From: Hyphomicrobiaceae bacterium
GTDB lineage: Bacteria > Pseudomonadota > Alphaproteobacteria > Rhizobiales > Hyphomicrobiaceae
Assembly (NCBI GenBank): GCA_008933705.1
Contig: WBUN01000010.1
Location: 1-64,000, forward strand
Length of the DNA stretch: 64,000 nucleotides
Direction of reading: 5' to 3'
The position numbers and the translations under genes were made by a program. Below the pieces are notes generated by a model. That model was given only the letters and a program-made list of their open reading frames with translations, searched no databases and was not told where the DNA came from. Positions 45,860-59,744 of the stretch are shown here, piece after piece (position 1 is the first letter of the stretch; each line of letters starts with the position of its first letter).

Positions 45860-46582
45860 GTGAATGAAGATTCGAAATTCCAAGTGCGGCCCCTCTACCT
45901 CCAGGTTCGCGATGCAGTGCTGGAGCGCATCAAGGACGGCAAATTGAGGCCCGGGGGTCTCCTGCCCAGCGAGTTGGATCTCCACCGCGAGCTCGGCGTC
46001 AGCCTCGGGACCCTGCGCAAGGCCCTGGGAGTCCTGGAGAATGAGCAGCTCATCGTCCGCGAGCCCGGCCGGGGCACATTCGTGCGGAGCCATCACGCGG
46101 GAAGAGCGCTCGACCGCTTCAATCCGGTCCGCGGGGCGGACGGCACCCCCCTCCGCGGACAGGTCAAGACGGGAAAGGCAAAGCTCGGGTCCCCCAGGAA
46201 TTGGGAGCGGGCGGCATTGCGGCTCGAGCCGGGCGATCAGGTCGTTCGCTTCGAGCGGACGAGGTACGTGGAGGAGCGGCCCTATGCCTACGAGCTGCTC
46301 TGCCTTTCCGACCGGCGCTTCCCGGGCCTTGCGCAGCGTGCGTCGATTCCGGATGAACTCGAGGAGCTGGCTCAGGCCTGGGGTGTGCTGGTCGCCCGTG
46401 CCGAGGGCAAAGTGAGGGCGGTGGCAGCCCCGCCTGCGGCCGCCGCAGCGTTGTCGCTCAGTGATCACACGGTCGTACTTTCTCTCGAACGGGTCGCATT
46501 CGATACCGACGACAACCCTGTCGAGGCCATGACCGCCTACTTCGACCTGCGGAACGAGTATTGCAGGCTGGAGATGCGCTGA
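45860..46582 (+). CDS. GntR-family regulator (HutC/UTRA-like)
   Basis: LYLQVRDAVLERIKDGKLRPGGLLPSELDLHRELGVSLGTLRKALGVLENEQLIVREPGRGTFV. Confidence 0.92.
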   Translation: MNEDSKFQVRPLYLQVRDAVLERIKDGKLRPGGLLPSELDLHRELGVSLGTLRKALGVLENEQLIVREPGRGTFVRSHHAGRALDRFNPVRGADGTPLRGQVKTGKAKLGSPRNWERAALRLEPGDQVVRFERTRYVEERPYAYELLCLSDRRFPGLAQRASIPDELEELAQAWGVLVARAEGKVRAVAAPPAAAAALSLSDHTVVLSLERVAFDTDDNPVEAMTAYFDLRNEYCRLEMR

Positions 46583-46600
46583 CGGTCGTAGCGCCAACGC

Positions 46601-47041
46601 TCATTCGTGCATCGCCTTCTTGGTGGATTGGCGCAGGGCCCTGGCGAGGGCGAGCAGATGCTGCTGTCCCTCCAGATCGAGTTGTCGAAACGACTCGGCC
46701 AGAAACTGCACCCGCTCTTCGACGGTGCAGATCCGATAGGTGCGCCGAGAGCTGCTGCACGCGGCGTCCTCTCCCTCCTCGCTCGACTGGGAATCCTCGA
46801 AGAACCAGCGAACCGGCACGGCATACAGCTCCGCCAGCCGGGAAAGCAGGGGAGCTGATGCCTGAGCGCACGCCGACTCGTAGCCCTCGTACTCGCTTTG
46901 CGAGATGCCGAGTTCTTCCGCCACCTGATCCACATCAAAGCCGAACTGAATGCGGCGTGCGCGCAGCCGGCGACCAACGGATAGCCAAATGGCACGGTCA
47001 GACCGGTCCGATGCAAGGCTGCAAGCTCGACGTCTGTTCAT
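46601..47041 (-). CDS. XRE-family (HTH) regulator
   Basis: VGRRLRARRIQFGFDVDQVAEELGISQSEYEGYESACAQASAPLLSRLAELYAVPVRWFFED. Confidence 0.88.
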   Translation of the reverse strand: MNRRRACSLASDRSDRAIWLSVGRRLRARRIQFGFDVDQVAEELGISQSEYEGYESACAQASAPLLSRLAELYAVPVRWFFEDSQSSEEGEDAACSSSRRTYRICTVEERVQFLAESFRQLDLEGQQHLLALARALRQSTKKAMHE

Positions 47042-47437
47042 GATCACGTCCCCCCACACAGCGCGCACCTCGTTGGCGTCAGTCCCAAGAACCACGGTCA
47101 GAGTGATTGGGTTCCACTGAGGCAAGCGGCCGATGCTCGGCCGCTGCTCCTTCGTTTCCAATCGGCAACGCACCGCCACGCCGTCTGCAGTTGCCTGTGG
47201 GAGTGAGCCAACAGGTGCGAGGGCCTGAACAACGCTCACGCCCTAGGATTGCTAAGTCCGTCGCGGCGATAACGAGCGTCGCCGCGGGTCAATTCCGTCA
47301 CATCTCTGTTTGTGGACAAACAGACCGTTCACTCACGGCTTCCGCACTTGTGCCATGATTATAGGCTTGGGCATCGACGACGCAGGGAATGTGACGCTCG
47401 CCAGCGGCGATTCACTCCGCCTGGAGTGCAGAGGCAC

Positions 47438-48850
47438 CTACCCTGCCGTAGACTGAGGTTTCCCGGAAAGAGGCAGCGTGATCATGGCGCGCAAGCCGCC
47501 GGTCTCCCGGTTGCTGAGCGTCAGCACGCCGCCATGTGCCTGCACGATCGACTGCGCGATGGCAAGCCCGAGCCCGACCCCGCCGGTCTCGCGGCTGCGC
47601 GATTCCTCAACGCGATAGAAGGGCTCGAGGACACGCGCCAGTTCCGATGGAGGAATCCCCGGTCCTTCATCGTCGACGCAGATCTCGATGGCCCGTGATG
47701 CTCTGCGGATCCGAGCCGTTCCCGCCTTTCCGTACTTGACGGCATTGTCGAGCAGGTTGCGGACCGCGCGCTTGAGTGCTGCAGGCTGGCACTCGTAGAC
47801 GACAGGTTCGGCGGACTCCATGCGGACCGGAAGACCGGCATCGCTCATCTCATCGACGGCGCTTTGCAGCAGGGATGCAAGGTCCGTCGGCCTTCGGGGC
47901 TCGCTCGCACTCTCCTCGCGCGCGAACTGCAGCGTGGCGCCAATGAGGGAATCCATCTCGGTGATGGTGCCCAGCATCTTATCCCGCTCCTGCGCATTCT
48001 CGACAGTCTCGGCCCGCAGCCGCAACAGCGTCAGCGGCGTACGCAGGTCGTGCGAGATGGCCGCCAGCAGCCGTGTTCGATTCTCGATCAGCCTCCGCAG
48101 GCGCATTTGCATGTCATTGAAGGCGCGGGCAGCCTGGCGCGTCTCGGTGGTGCCGGTCTCCGGCAAGGGCGGAGCGTTGACATCCTGTCCGAGCCGCTCC
48201 GCTGCCGTCGCCAGCGAGGCAAGCGGAGCAGTCACGCGGCGCACGGCCCACACGGACACGGCGACGATGATGAGCGCCATGATGCCCATGGACAGGAGAA
48301 ACTGCGCGGAGAAGGCCGGGCCGCCTGCGGGCAGGGCTGTCGCAAACGACAGCCACGAACCATCTGCCAGAGGAATGGAGACCTGCAGATCGCGAAAGCC
48401 GGCAAAGGCCCCGAAGCCGCGCATCATCGGGCCGTGACCCATCATGCGTCCAGGTCCGAACGGGGGTCCCTCCGCCGCGGATGCCGATACGCGTGGTTGC
48501 CGTGCAGGGCCAAGGGAAAGCTGATCGACGAGGAAGTCCCTGATTGCCCTTGCAGCGGGCACATCATCATTGACGGCCTGCACTGCCGTCGGCTGGGCCG
48601 CCAGCGAGACGCGGAAGCTCTGATCGCTCAAGGCAGCGACGATACGCTGGCGCGCCTCACGCGGCATGTCCTCGACAAGGCGGGTCAGATTGGCAATGCG
48701 CTGCGCGGTTGCAAAGCCGCCGACGGCGCGCACGGCCTGCTCGCGGTCCGCCGTGTAGATCCAGGAGCCGGCGGCATGCGACACAATCAGGCCCGCCAGC
48801 AGGACAAGCAGGGTCTGCCCGAACAGGCTCCTCGGAAAGAACTGGTTCAT
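47438..48850 (-). CDS. Sensor histidine kinase (EnvZ/OmpB-type) with HAMP
   Basis: AAISHDLRTPLTLLRLRAE, NLLDNAVKYG, EICVDDEGPGIP, GVGLGLAIAQSIVQAHGG. Confidence 0.95.
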   Translation of the reverse strand: MNQFFPRSLFGQTLLVLLAGLIVSHAAGSWIYTADREQAVRAVGGFATAQRIANLTRLVEDMPREARQRIVAALSDQSFRVSLAAQPTAVQAVNDDVPAARAIRDFLVDQLSLGPARQPRVSASAAEGPPFGPGRMMGHGPMMRGFGAFAGFRDLQVSIPLADGSWLSFATALPAGGPAFSAQFLLSMGIMALIIVAVSVWAVRRVTAPLASLATAAERLGQDVNAPPLPETGTTETRQAARAFNDMQMRLRRLIENRTRLLAAISHDLRTPLTLLRLRAETVENAQERDKMLGTITEMDSLIGATLQFAREESASEPRRPTDLASLLQSAVDEMSDAGLPVRMESAEPVVYECQPAALKRAVRNLLDNAVKYGKAGTARIRRASRAIEICVDDEGPGIPPSELARVLEPFYRVEESRSRETGGVGLGLAIAQSIVQAHGGVLTLSNRETGGLRAMITLPLSGKPQSTAG

Positions 48851-49569
48851 TCCCGGCTCACCGTCGGCGTGAACATGTAGCCGCCGCCCCAGACCGTCTT
48901 GATGATCTTGGGATCGCCCGGGTCCTGCTCGAGCTTTCTGCGCAGCCGGCTCACCTGCGTATCGATGCTCCGGTCGAGGGCATTTGCCGCACGTCCGCGT
49001 GCCAGATCGAGAAGCTGGTCGCGGCTGAGAACGCGCTGCGGCCGCTCCACCAGCGCAATCAGAAGATCGTATTCTCCGGTGCTGAGCGGCAGCGTAACGC
49101 CGTCGTCACGCAGCAGCTCCCGAGCCCCGACATCGAGGCGCCAACGATCGAAACGGTATTGCTTGGCTCGTTCGCTCGATCTTGCCGCCAGGGGAGAGTC
49201 CTGGCTGCGCCGCAGGACCGCCTTGATGCGCGCAATCAGCTCGCGGCTGCCGAAGGGCTTCGGCAGGTAGTCGTCGGCACCCATCTCCAGTCCGATCACA
49301 CGATCGACCTCATCGCCTTTGGCGGTCAGCATGATGATGGGGATGTTCGACTCGGCGCGCAGCGTGCGGCACAGCGACAGGCCGTCTTCCCCCGGCAGCA
49401 TCAGGTCGAGGAGGATGAGATCGATGCGGCTGTCGCTCAAAACCTTGCGCATGGCGCGGCCGTCTGCGGCGACGCTGACCCGGAAGCCCTCCTTGGTCAG
49501 CGCGCGCGAGACCAGATCGCGGATATCGCGATGGTCATCGACGATCAGGATGTGGGGCGCGCTGTGCAT
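48847..49569 (-). CDS. OmpR-family response regulator
   Basis: ILIVDDHRDIRDLVSRAL, LILLDLMLPGEDGLSLC, C-terminal winged helix; ATGA overlap with kinase. Confidence 0.96.
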   Translation of the reverse strand: MHSAPHILIVDDHRDIRDLVSRALTKEGFRVSVAADGRAMRKVLSDSRIDLILLDLMLPGEDGLSLCRTLRAESNIPIIMLTAKGDEVDRVIGLEMGADDYLPKPFGSRELIARIKAVLRRSQDSPLAARSSERAKQYRFDRWRLDVGARELLRDDGVTLPLSTGEYDLLIALVERPQRVLSRDQLLDLARGRAANALDRSIDTQVSRLRRKLEQDPGDPKIIKTVWGGGYMFTPTVSRE

Positions 49570-49752
49570 GACGGGAATATAGCCGACACGGCGGGAAGAC
49601 GGTCTTGGAATGTGTGTCGACGTGTTGCCGACCCCGGCGCCCGACAAACTTTGTCACAAAAAACCCTGCCCCTGAAAAACTTGGGCCACCGCTTGCCTCT
49701 CCAATGGCTCAGCAACGGGCGTTTCCGTTGGCGGCAACAATTGGAGACAGTC

Positions 49753-50349
49753 ATGAAGAAGAAGACTGTGGTGATCAGCGCCATCGCGGCTGCGACGGTG
49801 CTCGCAGGCGGATGGGCCATGGCGCAGTCGGCCGGGCCCGGCAGCTTCGGCCCTCCGTTCATGCATGGCAAAGGCGCCGACGGAATGGGCCACGGCATGA
49901 TGAGAGGCATGGGCCACGGCATGATGAAGGGCATGGGGCACGGCATGGGTCCCGGCATGATGCATGGGGGCGCCGGCCTGACGTTCGCCGATCCGGCACG
50001 GATCGATGCGCTCAAGGCAGGGCTCGCGATCACGCCGGCCCAGGAGGCGGCCTGGAGCAAGTACGCCAAAGCCGTGCAGGACGCGGCGGCCACGATGAAG
50101 ACGACGCGGGAGAGCATCGATCCGACCCAGATGAGCAAGATGACCCCGTCGGATCGCTTCGCATTCATGACCAAGATGCGTGAGCAGCGACAGACGCAAT
50201 TCGACGCCGTGAAAAAGGCCGCCGAGGAGCTGCTCGCAACGCTCGACGCAGCCCAGAAGGCCAAGGCGACCGACATCCTGCCCGGGCTCGCGTTCGGCCC
50301 CGGCCCGATGCGCGGAGCGTCCGCGGGTGATCAGCAGCACAGACACTGA
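49753..50349 (+). CDS. Spy/CpxP-like periplasmic protein with Met/His/Gly-rich repeats
   Basis: Signal peptide; MGHGMMRGMGHGMMKGMGHGMGPGMMHGG; helical C-terminus. Confidence 0.75.
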   Translation: MKKKTVVISAIAAATVLAGGWAMAQSAGPGSFGPPFMHGKGADGMGHGMMRGMGHGMMKGMGHGMGPGMMHGGAGLTFADPARIDALKAGLAITPAQEAAWSKYAKAVQDAAATMKTTRESIDPTQMSKMTPSDRFAFMTKMREQRQTQFDAVKKAAEELLATLDAAQKAKATDILPGLAFGPGPMRGASAGDQQHRH

Positions 50350-50408
50350 CACCACGGGCGGCGTCGGCGGCCGCGGCCGCGGCATCCTCGCGCCATGCTG
50401 CCTGAACC

Positions 50409-50432
50409 CTCCGGGCGCCCGCGCGCCCGGAG
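50409..50432. terminator. GC-rich hairpin between convergent genes
   Basis: CTCCGGGCG-CCCGCG-CGCCCGGAG; no clear T-tract. Confidence 0.35.
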
Positions 50433-50482
50433 CGCAGCAAGGGGTGAATTCGCTCACTGAGTCGCAGTCCGACGCGCACCCA

Positions 50483-50779
50483 TCATTCAACGCGGGGGGA
50501 CGGCGGCGGAATGGGAGGCAGCTGCTGCAAGGGCGGCGCGATCACGGCCGGCGGCAGGACTTCGCGTGAGGGCCTCCCTGCGCGGTACCGGGGATAGACG
50601 GCGTGTGGAAACGTGGGTGAGTCGCGCAACTGCGGAGGCGGCGGATTCAAGGATGAGTAGGGCGGTGGATAGGGCGCCGAGTGTGAAGTCTGGGCAGCGG
50701 CCATCTCCGTGCCGCCCGCCAATACCGCCAGCACAACGACGCCTGAACGCATCAGCTCGCAGAATGTGTTGTCTGACAT
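50483..50779 (-). CDS. Small Pro-rich secreted protein of unknown function
   Basis: 98-aa ORF with signal peptide then PYPPPYSSLNPPPPQ... Confidence 0.5.
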   Translation of the reverse strand: MSDNTFCELMRSGVVVLAVLAGGTEMAAAQTSHSAPYPPPYSSLNPPPPQLRDSPTFPHAVYPRYRAGRPSREVLPPAVIAPPLQQLPPIPPPSPRVE

Positions 50780-50787
50780 GGGCAATA

Positions 50788-52704
50788 TCAACTCGATAGG
50801 CGTGCGCCATCTGCCTGATGGACGCGGGCGTGACCGCCGCGGGAATACAGCTTCTCGATCTCGGCCACCAGGCGCTGCTCCAGCGCGGCCCGCTTGATCT
50901 TGAGCGTCGGCGTGAGCAGTCCTGCCGCAATGGTCCAGGGCTCTGTCGTCCACCAGACCGCACGCGGCGTGGCGTAGGCGGGGAAATCCTTCACGGCCTT
51001 CGCTATGCGCTGCAGGAGGAAGTCGGCCTCACGCTGATGCGAAGACCTCACCATGCCGTCGGTCTTGCTCTCGAGCTTGGTCTTTTCCCGGCTCCACTCG
51101 TCGGGGTTGAGGACGACGAGGGCCGCCAGGAAAGGACGCCGCTCCCCGATCACCATGGCCTGCTCGAACAGCGGGTCGGATATGATGGCCGTCTCGAGAT
51201 CGACCGGAGCTATCTTCTCACCAGTGGACGTGACGATGATGTCCTTGATGCGCCCGGTGATGGTGATGCGTCCCCCTTCGATGCGCGCCTGATCGCCCGT
51301 ATGCAGCCACCCGTCGGCCTCGATCGCCCGGTGGGTCTCCTCCGGCTTGCGCCAATAGCCGACCATGACGCTCGGAGCGCGCACGAGAAGCTCTTCGTTC
51401 TCGCCGATCTTGACCTCGATGCCGACAAGCGGCCTGCCGACCGAACGGGGATCGTTGTCGTCCGGCGTGTTGGTGGAGACCACGGGCGATGTCTCCGTCA
51501 TGCCGTAGCCCTGCAGGATGTCCAGCCCCAGGGACAGAAACAGACGAATGATCGGAAACGCGATGGGCGCACCGCCACTGACGGCGACGCGCAGCCGCCC
51601 TCCGAGCTGGGCCAGCACCTTGTCGGCGACCATTCGCTTCAGGATAGGCCAAAAGAGCCGGTCGAGCAGCGAGAGCGGACCTCCTCGACCCTGGCGCGCA
51701 TCAAACAGGCGGCCGCCGACAGCCAGTGTCATATCGAGCAGGGCCCGCTCCAGCCATGTGGCCGACGCCCGATGCTCCATGACCTTGGAATAGAACTTCT
51801 CGTAGATGCGGGGCACCGAGACGAGAACCGTCGGCCGTACCGTCTTCAAGTCCTCGGGCAGGTGCTGCGTGGATCGGGCGTAAGCCACGCAGGCGCCGGC
51901 CGCGATTGGATAGTAGTAGCCCGCCGTGCGCTCGAAGGTATGCGACAGCGGCAGGAAAGACAGGAAGATGTCGCTTTCCTCCGCCTGCACGCGCTCCCGA
52001 ATAGCCCTGATGTTGGTCATGATGTTGTGGTGCGACAGCATGACGCCCTTCGGCCGCCCTGTCGTACCGGAGGTGTACACGATGGCAGCGAGATCGCTCG
52101 GCTTGACGACGACGGAGCCATCACCCTTCGCTGCGCGCATTTGCCCGCTGGCAAGCCAACGATCGACCGCGACGACGCGGCCACTGACGCCTTCGACGTC
52201 CCCCGCGGGGCCGTCCTTCAAGCAGATGACGCGCTTCAGCCCGCCAAGCCGGTCGGCTGCGGACGCCAGCGTCTGCCACCGCTCGGCCGAATCGATGAGC
52301 AGAAGCGAAGCGCCGCTGTCTTGCAGGATATAGATGATGCTTTCCGGGTTATCGATGGCATGGAGGGGCACAGGAACCAGGCCGCGAGAAAGCACCGCCT
52401 GATCCATCGAGACGTGGTCGATGCCGTTCGGCACGAGTATGGCGACACGCTCGCCGGGGGCCAACTCCTCGGCGTCGAGGGCACGCCTCCAGGCTTCGAA
52501 CCGCTGGTCGATCTCTTGCCACGAGTAGCCGACCCAGCGGCCCGCCTTGCCATCGAACTGACGATAGGCTTCCCGGCGCGGTGTCTTCCCGACACGCCAT
52601 CGCAGCAGCTCCGGCAATGTCTGCACGTCATCGAGGCCCGCGGAAGGATACGGCTCACGATCTGCAGATGCCATTGTTGGTCCGCCTTCTCCTGCGTCCC
52701 CCAT
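50788..52704 (-). CDS. Long-chain acyl-CoA synthetase (AMP-binding, FAA1-type)
   Basis: AIVYTSGTTGRPKGVMLSHHN; QGYGMTETSPVVSTN; ITITGRIKDIIVTSTGEKIAP. Confidence 0.94.
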   Translation of the reverse strand: MGDAGEGGPTMASADREPYPSAGLDDVQTLPELLRWRVGKTPRREAYRQFDGKAGRWVGYSWQEIDQRFEAWRRALDAEELAPGERVAILVPNGIDHVSMDQAVLSRGLVPVPLHAIDNPESIIYILQDSGASLLLIDSAERWQTLASAADRLGGLKRVICLKDGPAGDVEGVSGRVVAVDRWLASGQMRAAKGDGSVVVKPSDLAAIVYTSGTTGRPKGVMLSHHNIMTNIRAIRERVQAEESDIFLSFLPLSHTFERTAGYYYPIAAGACVAYARSTQHLPEDLKTVRPTVLVSVPRIYEKFYSKVMEHRASATWLERALLDMTLAVGGRLFDARQGRGGPLSLLDRLFWPILKRMVADKVLAQLGGRLRVAVSGGAPIAFPIIRLFLSLGLDILQGYGMTETSPVVSTNTPDDNDPRSVGRPLVGIEVKIGENEELLVRAPSVMVGYWRKPEETHRAIEADGWLHTGDQARIEGGRITITGRIKDIIVTSTGEKIAPVDLETAIISDPLFEQAMVIGERRPFLAALVVLNPDEWSREKTKLESKTDGMVRSSHQREADFLLQRIAKAVKDFPAYATPRAVWWTTEPWTIAAGLLTPTLKIKRAALEQRLVAEIEKLYSRGGHARVHQADGARLSS

Positions 52705-52903
52705 CTCCGAGGCGAATTATACCACCTTTGTGTGGAATGGGCCTCTGCGAGGGCCGGCAAAGACGCCAACATCTATTGCGTCGACCGGGCGCGGCGTCCT
52801 GGCGCCGGCATGCTGCAAGACGCGGTCGATGCGCTGGCATGCCCCGTCACGTCCGGAGCAAGCGGCACACCCCTGGCACCTGCCCTGTCACCGATCGATG
52901 CGG

Positions 52904-53584
52904 CTAAGTCGTCGCGCCACCCTGCGCCGCATCCCTGATCGCGCGAATGTTGGCCGCGTAGGCGTCGCGGTCTTCGCCACGGAAGACAGCGGACCCGGCA
53001 ACCAGCACGTTCGCGCCTGCTGCAGTGACGAGCGGTGCGGTTTGAGGCGTCACGCCACCGTCGACCTCGATGTCGATCGGCCGCGTGCCGATCATTGCCT
53101 TGAGACGCCGCACCTTCTCAACCACGGCCGGGATGAAGGCCTGGCCGCCAAAGCCGGGATTGACCGTCATCACGAGGATGAGGTCCAGCCTGTCGAGCAC
53201 GTACTCGACGACGCTCTCGGGCGTAGACGGATTGAGCGACACGCCGGCCTTCTTGCCCAGAGCGCGGATCGCCTGCAGCGATCGGTCGAGGTGTGGGCCT
53301 GCCTCGGCATGCACCGTGATGATGTCGCAGCCCGCATCCGCAAAGCTCGCCAGAAAGGGATCAGCGGGCGCAATCATCAGGTGGCAATCGAATGTCTTCC
53401 TGGATGCGGATCGAATGGCCTTCACCACCGGCGGGCCGAAAGTGATATTGGGTACGAAGTGACCATCCATAACGTCGAGATGGATCCAGTCAGCGCCGGC
53501 CGCGTCGACGGCGCGCACCTCCTCCCCGAGACGCGCGAAGTCGGCTGAGAGTATCGAGGGCGCGATGATGATCGGCCGGGTCAT
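52904..53584 (-). CDS. rpe: Ribulose-phosphate 3-epimerase
   Basis: [61 protein letters not shown]. Confidence 0.97.
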   Translation of the reverse strand: MTRPIIIAPSILSADFARLGEEVRAVDAAGADWIHLDVMDGHFVPNITFGPPVVKAIRSASRKTFDCHLMIAPADPFLASFADAGCDIITVHAEAGPHLDRSLQAIRALGKKAGVSLNPSTPESVVEYVLDRLDLILVMTVNPGFGGQAFIPAVVEKVRRLKAMIGTRPIDIEVDGGVTPQTAPLVTAAGANVLVAGSAVFRGEDRDAYAANIRAIRDAAQGGATT

Positions 53585-54534
53585 CGGGAGGGTTCTCGCG
53601 TGGACGGAGCGACCGGCAGCGCAAATACGCGGCTCGCCAGGATATCCGGGGCGTCGATGATGGAAAGCGCGTCGGCCGTCAGCGGCTGCTGCGCACTCTC
53701 GAACAGCCGGTTGGCCTGGCGCAGCCTCGCTCGATCGAGCGCATTGCGGATCGAGCGGGCATTGGCGAAGTGGGGCAACTGCCGCCTGTGGGCGATGTAC
53801 CGTGACAGGGCCTCACGACCCGCAGGGGAAAGCCGGTAGCTTTGGCGCTCGAGCATGCGACCGGCGATCAGCAGCAGCTCCTCGTTGGAATAATCCGGGA
53901 AATCGATGTGATGGGCGATACGTGAGCGAAATCCGGGGTTGCTTCCGAAGAACCGATCCATGCGGTCGGCGTAACCCGCCAGGATCACGACCAGGTCCTC
54001 GCGCTGGTTCTCCATCGCCTGCAGGAGGATCTCGATCGCCTCCTGACCATAGTCCCGCTCGTTCTCGGCGCGGTAGAGGTAGTAGGCCTCGTCGATGAAC
54101 AGCACACCGCCCATCGCCTTTCGCAACACCTCTTTCGTCTTCGGCGCCGTGTGACCGATGTACTGACCGACGAGATCATCGCGCGTCACCGATACAAGAT
54201 GGCCTTTGCGCACATACCCCAGCCGATGCAGCAGATCCGCCATTCGCACCGCCACCGTGGTCTTACCAGTCCCCGGGTTGCCGGTGAAGCTCATGTGCAG
54301 CGTCGGGGTCTCATGGGCGAGGCCGAGCTTCTTGCGTGCGCGCTCCACGAGCAGCAACGCCGCAATCTCGCGGATGCGCCGCTTGACGGGGGCAAGGCCG
54401 ACGAGATCGCGGTCGAGCTCTTCGAGGACGGACCCGACCCCGGCCTCGGCAAATTCCCGTTGCAGGTCGACGCTCGCGCCCATCGTGTCGCCGCGGGCCT
54501 CGATATCGCTGACGCGTTCCGGTGCTGCTGCCAT
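53581..54534 (-). CDS. cbbX: CbbX, red-type RuBisCO activase (AAA+)
   Basis: [61 protein letters not shown]; directly downstream of cbbS. Confidence 0.96.
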   Translation of the reverse strand: MAAAPERVSDIEARGDTMGASVDLQREFAEAGVGSVLEELDRDLVGLAPVKRRIREIAALLLVERARKKLGLAHETPTLHMSFTGNPGTGKTTVAVRMADLLHRLGYVRKGHLVSVTRDDLVGQYIGHTAPKTKEVLRKAMGGVLFIDEAYYLYRAENERDYGQEAIEILLQAMENQREDLVVILAGYADRMDRFFGSNPGFRSRIAHHIDFPDYSNEELLLIAGRMLERQSYRLSPAGREALSRYIAHRRQLPHFANARSIRNALDRARLRQANRLFESAQQPLTADALSIIDAPDILASRVFALPVAPSTREPSR

Positions 54535-54557
54535 GGTCCGGTACCCTTCGACTGCGC

Positions 54558-54977
54558 TCAATCGTATCGCTTGCCTTCGGGACGCCCTGCGGCATAGGCC
54601 CGCGTGGTGTAGACGACGTTGCGGCCTTTGCCTTCCGTCCGCTCGAGCGCAAAGCCGGGCTCCTCCTTCGGCCGGTTGACGATGAAGGAAATCCTCACCG
54701 ACTCCCAGCCGTGGCTCGCATCGAACGCAGACAGACGCACGTAGCGATCACCATAGATCTTGCGGCAGGACGCCAGCTCGTTCATGACGCCGGCCGCATC
54801 CTTCAGATCGAACATCGGCAGGCCCCACATCTCCCAGAAGCTGTTGCGGGGATGCGGGTCGTCGGTGAACTCCAGGCTGATCGCCCACCCCTTCTTGAGG
54901 CAGTACTCGACCTGTTTGCGGATCTGCTCGTCGGTCAGGTCGGGCAGAAACGAAAAGCAGCCCTGGGTGATGCGCAT
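54558..54977 (-). CDS. cbbS: RuBisCO small subunit (red-type form I)
   Basis: [57 protein letters not shown]. Confidence 0.98.
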   Translation of the reverse strand: MRITQGCFSFLPDLTDEQIRKQVEYCLKKGWAISLEFTDDPHPRNSFWEMWGLPMFDLKDAAGVMNELASCRKIYGDRYVRLSAFDASHGWESVRISFIVNRPKEEPGFALERTEGKGRNVVYTTRAYAAGRPEGKRYD

Positions 54978-54988
54978 GATGGGTATCC

Positions 54989-57554
<2,566 letters not shown>

Positions 57555-57718
57555 GTGCGGCCTCTCCTCGCTAGTCGTGTCCAGTTGATCGCTGCTGCTC
57601 CGCAGCGGCGACATCCATCGCGCCGGCGCTTCGCCGACCGTCGAGACCTACCCAAAGCCATCAGCACTCACGGCGCTGCTCGAAGCAGCCACGCCGTCGC
57701 TGTCTCGGTCCCTGCATC

Positions 57719-59740
57719 TCAGCCACCCACAGCCTTCGCCGCCGCCACGATGGCGTCGGCTGTGATGCCGCAGTGTCGATAGACCTCATCGCCAGGCGCC
57801 GACGCGCCAAAGCCCTTCATGCCGATGAAGACGCCTTTGCTGCCGATCCATTGGTCCCATCCAAGCCGCACGCCCGCCTCGATGGCGATCCGCGGCGCCG
57901 AACCCAAGACCTCAAGCCGGTATTCCTCCGGCTGCTGGGCGAACATCTCCCAGGACGGCATGGAGACGACGGCTGCGCGCATCCCGATCCGTGCGAGCCG
58001 GGCCGCAGCCTCCACCGCCAACGCGACCTCCGATCCCGTCGCCAACAGGGTAACATCGCGCCCGCTCTTGGGTTCGATCAGGACATGCGCGCCGAATGCG
58101 ACGAGGTTGTTGTCGGTGTGCTCCGTCCGCAGTGTCGGTACGTTCTGGCGGGTCAGGCACAGCACCGAGGGTTTGTCGACTTGCCTGATTGCCACCGCCC
58201 AAGCTTCGGCCGTCTCGACGGCGTCGGCTGGCCGGAACACAAGCAGATTCGGGATCGCCCGCAGGCTGGCCAGATGCTCGACAGGTTGATGCGTCGGCCC
58301 GTCCTCACCCAGACCGATGCTGTCGTGCGTCATCACATGCACGACGCGCACGCCCATCAAGGCGGCAAGCCGGATCGCCGGGCGCGAATAGTCGGAGAAG
58401 GCGAGGAAGGTGCCGCCGTACGGGATGAACCCGCCGTGCAGTGCCAGGCCGTTCATCGCCGAAGCCATCGCGTGCTCGCGCACACCGTAGTTGATGTAGC
58501 TTCCGCGATAGTCGGCGGGCGCCACCGCGACCTGATCCTTGGTCCTGGTGCCGTTGGAGCCGGTGAGGTCGGCCGAGCCCCCGACCAGATTGGGTTGCAG
58601 CTTCGTGAGCTCGGTCAGCACCTGTTGCGAGGAGATGCGCGTGGCCACGCGCGGCCGCTCGGCCGAAAACCGCCTCTTGATCTCCTCCATGCCGGCACAG
58701 AGATCGGACGCGGGTCGCCCCGAGATCTGATCCTGGAATTCCACTCGCGTGGCGGGTTCCATCGCTTCCAATCGCGCCTGCCAATGCTCGCGCATCGCGC
58801 GTCCGCGGCTGCCCGCCGCGCGCCAGCGTGCCAGCACGTGCTCGGGGACCTCGAAGGGCTGGCTCGACCAACCCAGATGCGCTCGCGCAGCGGCGATTTC
58901 GGCCGCGCCCAGCGGCGCACCGTGCATTTCCTTGGTGCCCTGCTTGTTCGGCGCTCCAAAGCCGATGATCGTCCGGCACGCGATCAGCGATGGCCTGTCC
59001 GCGTTCTGCGCCGCGGCAAGGGCGTCGGCGACCTCCGCCGGAGCATGGCCGTTGACCCGCGTCACGGCCCAGCCCGCCGCCTCAAAGCGCTTGAGCTGAT
59101 CCATCGACGTCGAAAGCGACGTGCCGCCGTCGATTGTGATGCCGTTGTCGTCGAAAAGCACGATGAGCCGGGAAAGCTTCAGATGACCGGCAAGATCGAT
59201 GGCCTCGTGGCTTATGCCTTCCATGAGGCAGCCATCGCCGGCCATCACATAGGTGCGGTGATCCACAAGACCATCGCCGTAACGCGCATTCAGCATGCGT
59301 TCCGCCAGCGCCATGCCGACTGCGGTGGCGATCCCCTGGCCGAGCGGGCCCGTGGTCGTCTCCACGCCCGGACAATGGCCAAACTCGGGATGGCCGGCGG
59401 TCTTGGCCCCGAGCTGCCGGAAACGCCTCAGCTCGTCGACACCGACGCCGTCGTAGCCTGTCAGGTAAAGCAAGGCGTAGAGCAGCATCGAGCCGTGGCC
59501 GGCCGACAGAACAAAGCGATCCCGATCCGGCCAGGCAGGCCTGCTCGCATCGAACTTGAGGAACTGGGTGAAGAGAACCGTGGCCACGTCGGCCATGCCC
59601 ATCGGCATGCCGGGATGACCCGACTTGGCATTTTCCACCGCGTCCATCGCCAGCACGCGGATCGCGTTGGCCATCCCCGCGTGGGGCTGGCTTGCGCCCG
59701 TCGCACGGTCGCGTTCAGCCATGTGCTCCGTGTCCCTCAT
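57719..59740 (-). CDS. tkt: Transketolase
   Basis: [83 protein letters not shown]. Confidence 0.98.
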   Translation of the reverse strand: MRDTEHMAERDRATGASQPHAGMANAIRVLAMDAVENAKSGHPGMPMGMADVATVLFTQFLKFDASRPAWPDRDRFVLSAGHGSMLLYALLYLTGYDGVGVDELRRFRQLGAKTAGHPEFGHCPGVETTTGPLGQGIATAVGMALAERMLNARYGDGLVDHRTYVMAGDGCLMEGISHEAIDLAGHLKLSRLIVLFDDNGITIDGGTSLSTSMDQLKRFEAAGWAVTRVNGHAPAEVADALAAAQNADRPSLIACRTIIGFGAPNKQGTKEMHGAPLGAAEIAAARAHLGWSSQPFEVPEHVLARWRAAGSRGRAMREHWQARLEAMEPATRVEFQDQISGRPASDLCAGMEEIKRRFSAERPRVATRISSQQVLTELTKLQPNLVGGSADLTGSNGTRTKDQVAVAPADYRGSYINYGVREHAMASAMNGLALHGGFIPYGGTFLAFSDYSRPAIRLAALMGVRVVHVMTHDSIGLGEDGPTHQPVEHLASLRAIPNLLVFRPADAVETAEAWAVAIRQVDKPSVLCLTRQNVPTLRTEHTDNNLVAFGAHVLIEPKSGRDVTLLATGSEVALAVEAAARLARIGMRAAVVSMPSWEMFAQQPEEYRLEVLGSAPRIAIEAGVRLGWDQWIGSKGVFIGMKGFGASAPGDEVYRHCGITADAIVAAAKAVGG

Positions 59741-59744
59741 GGTC

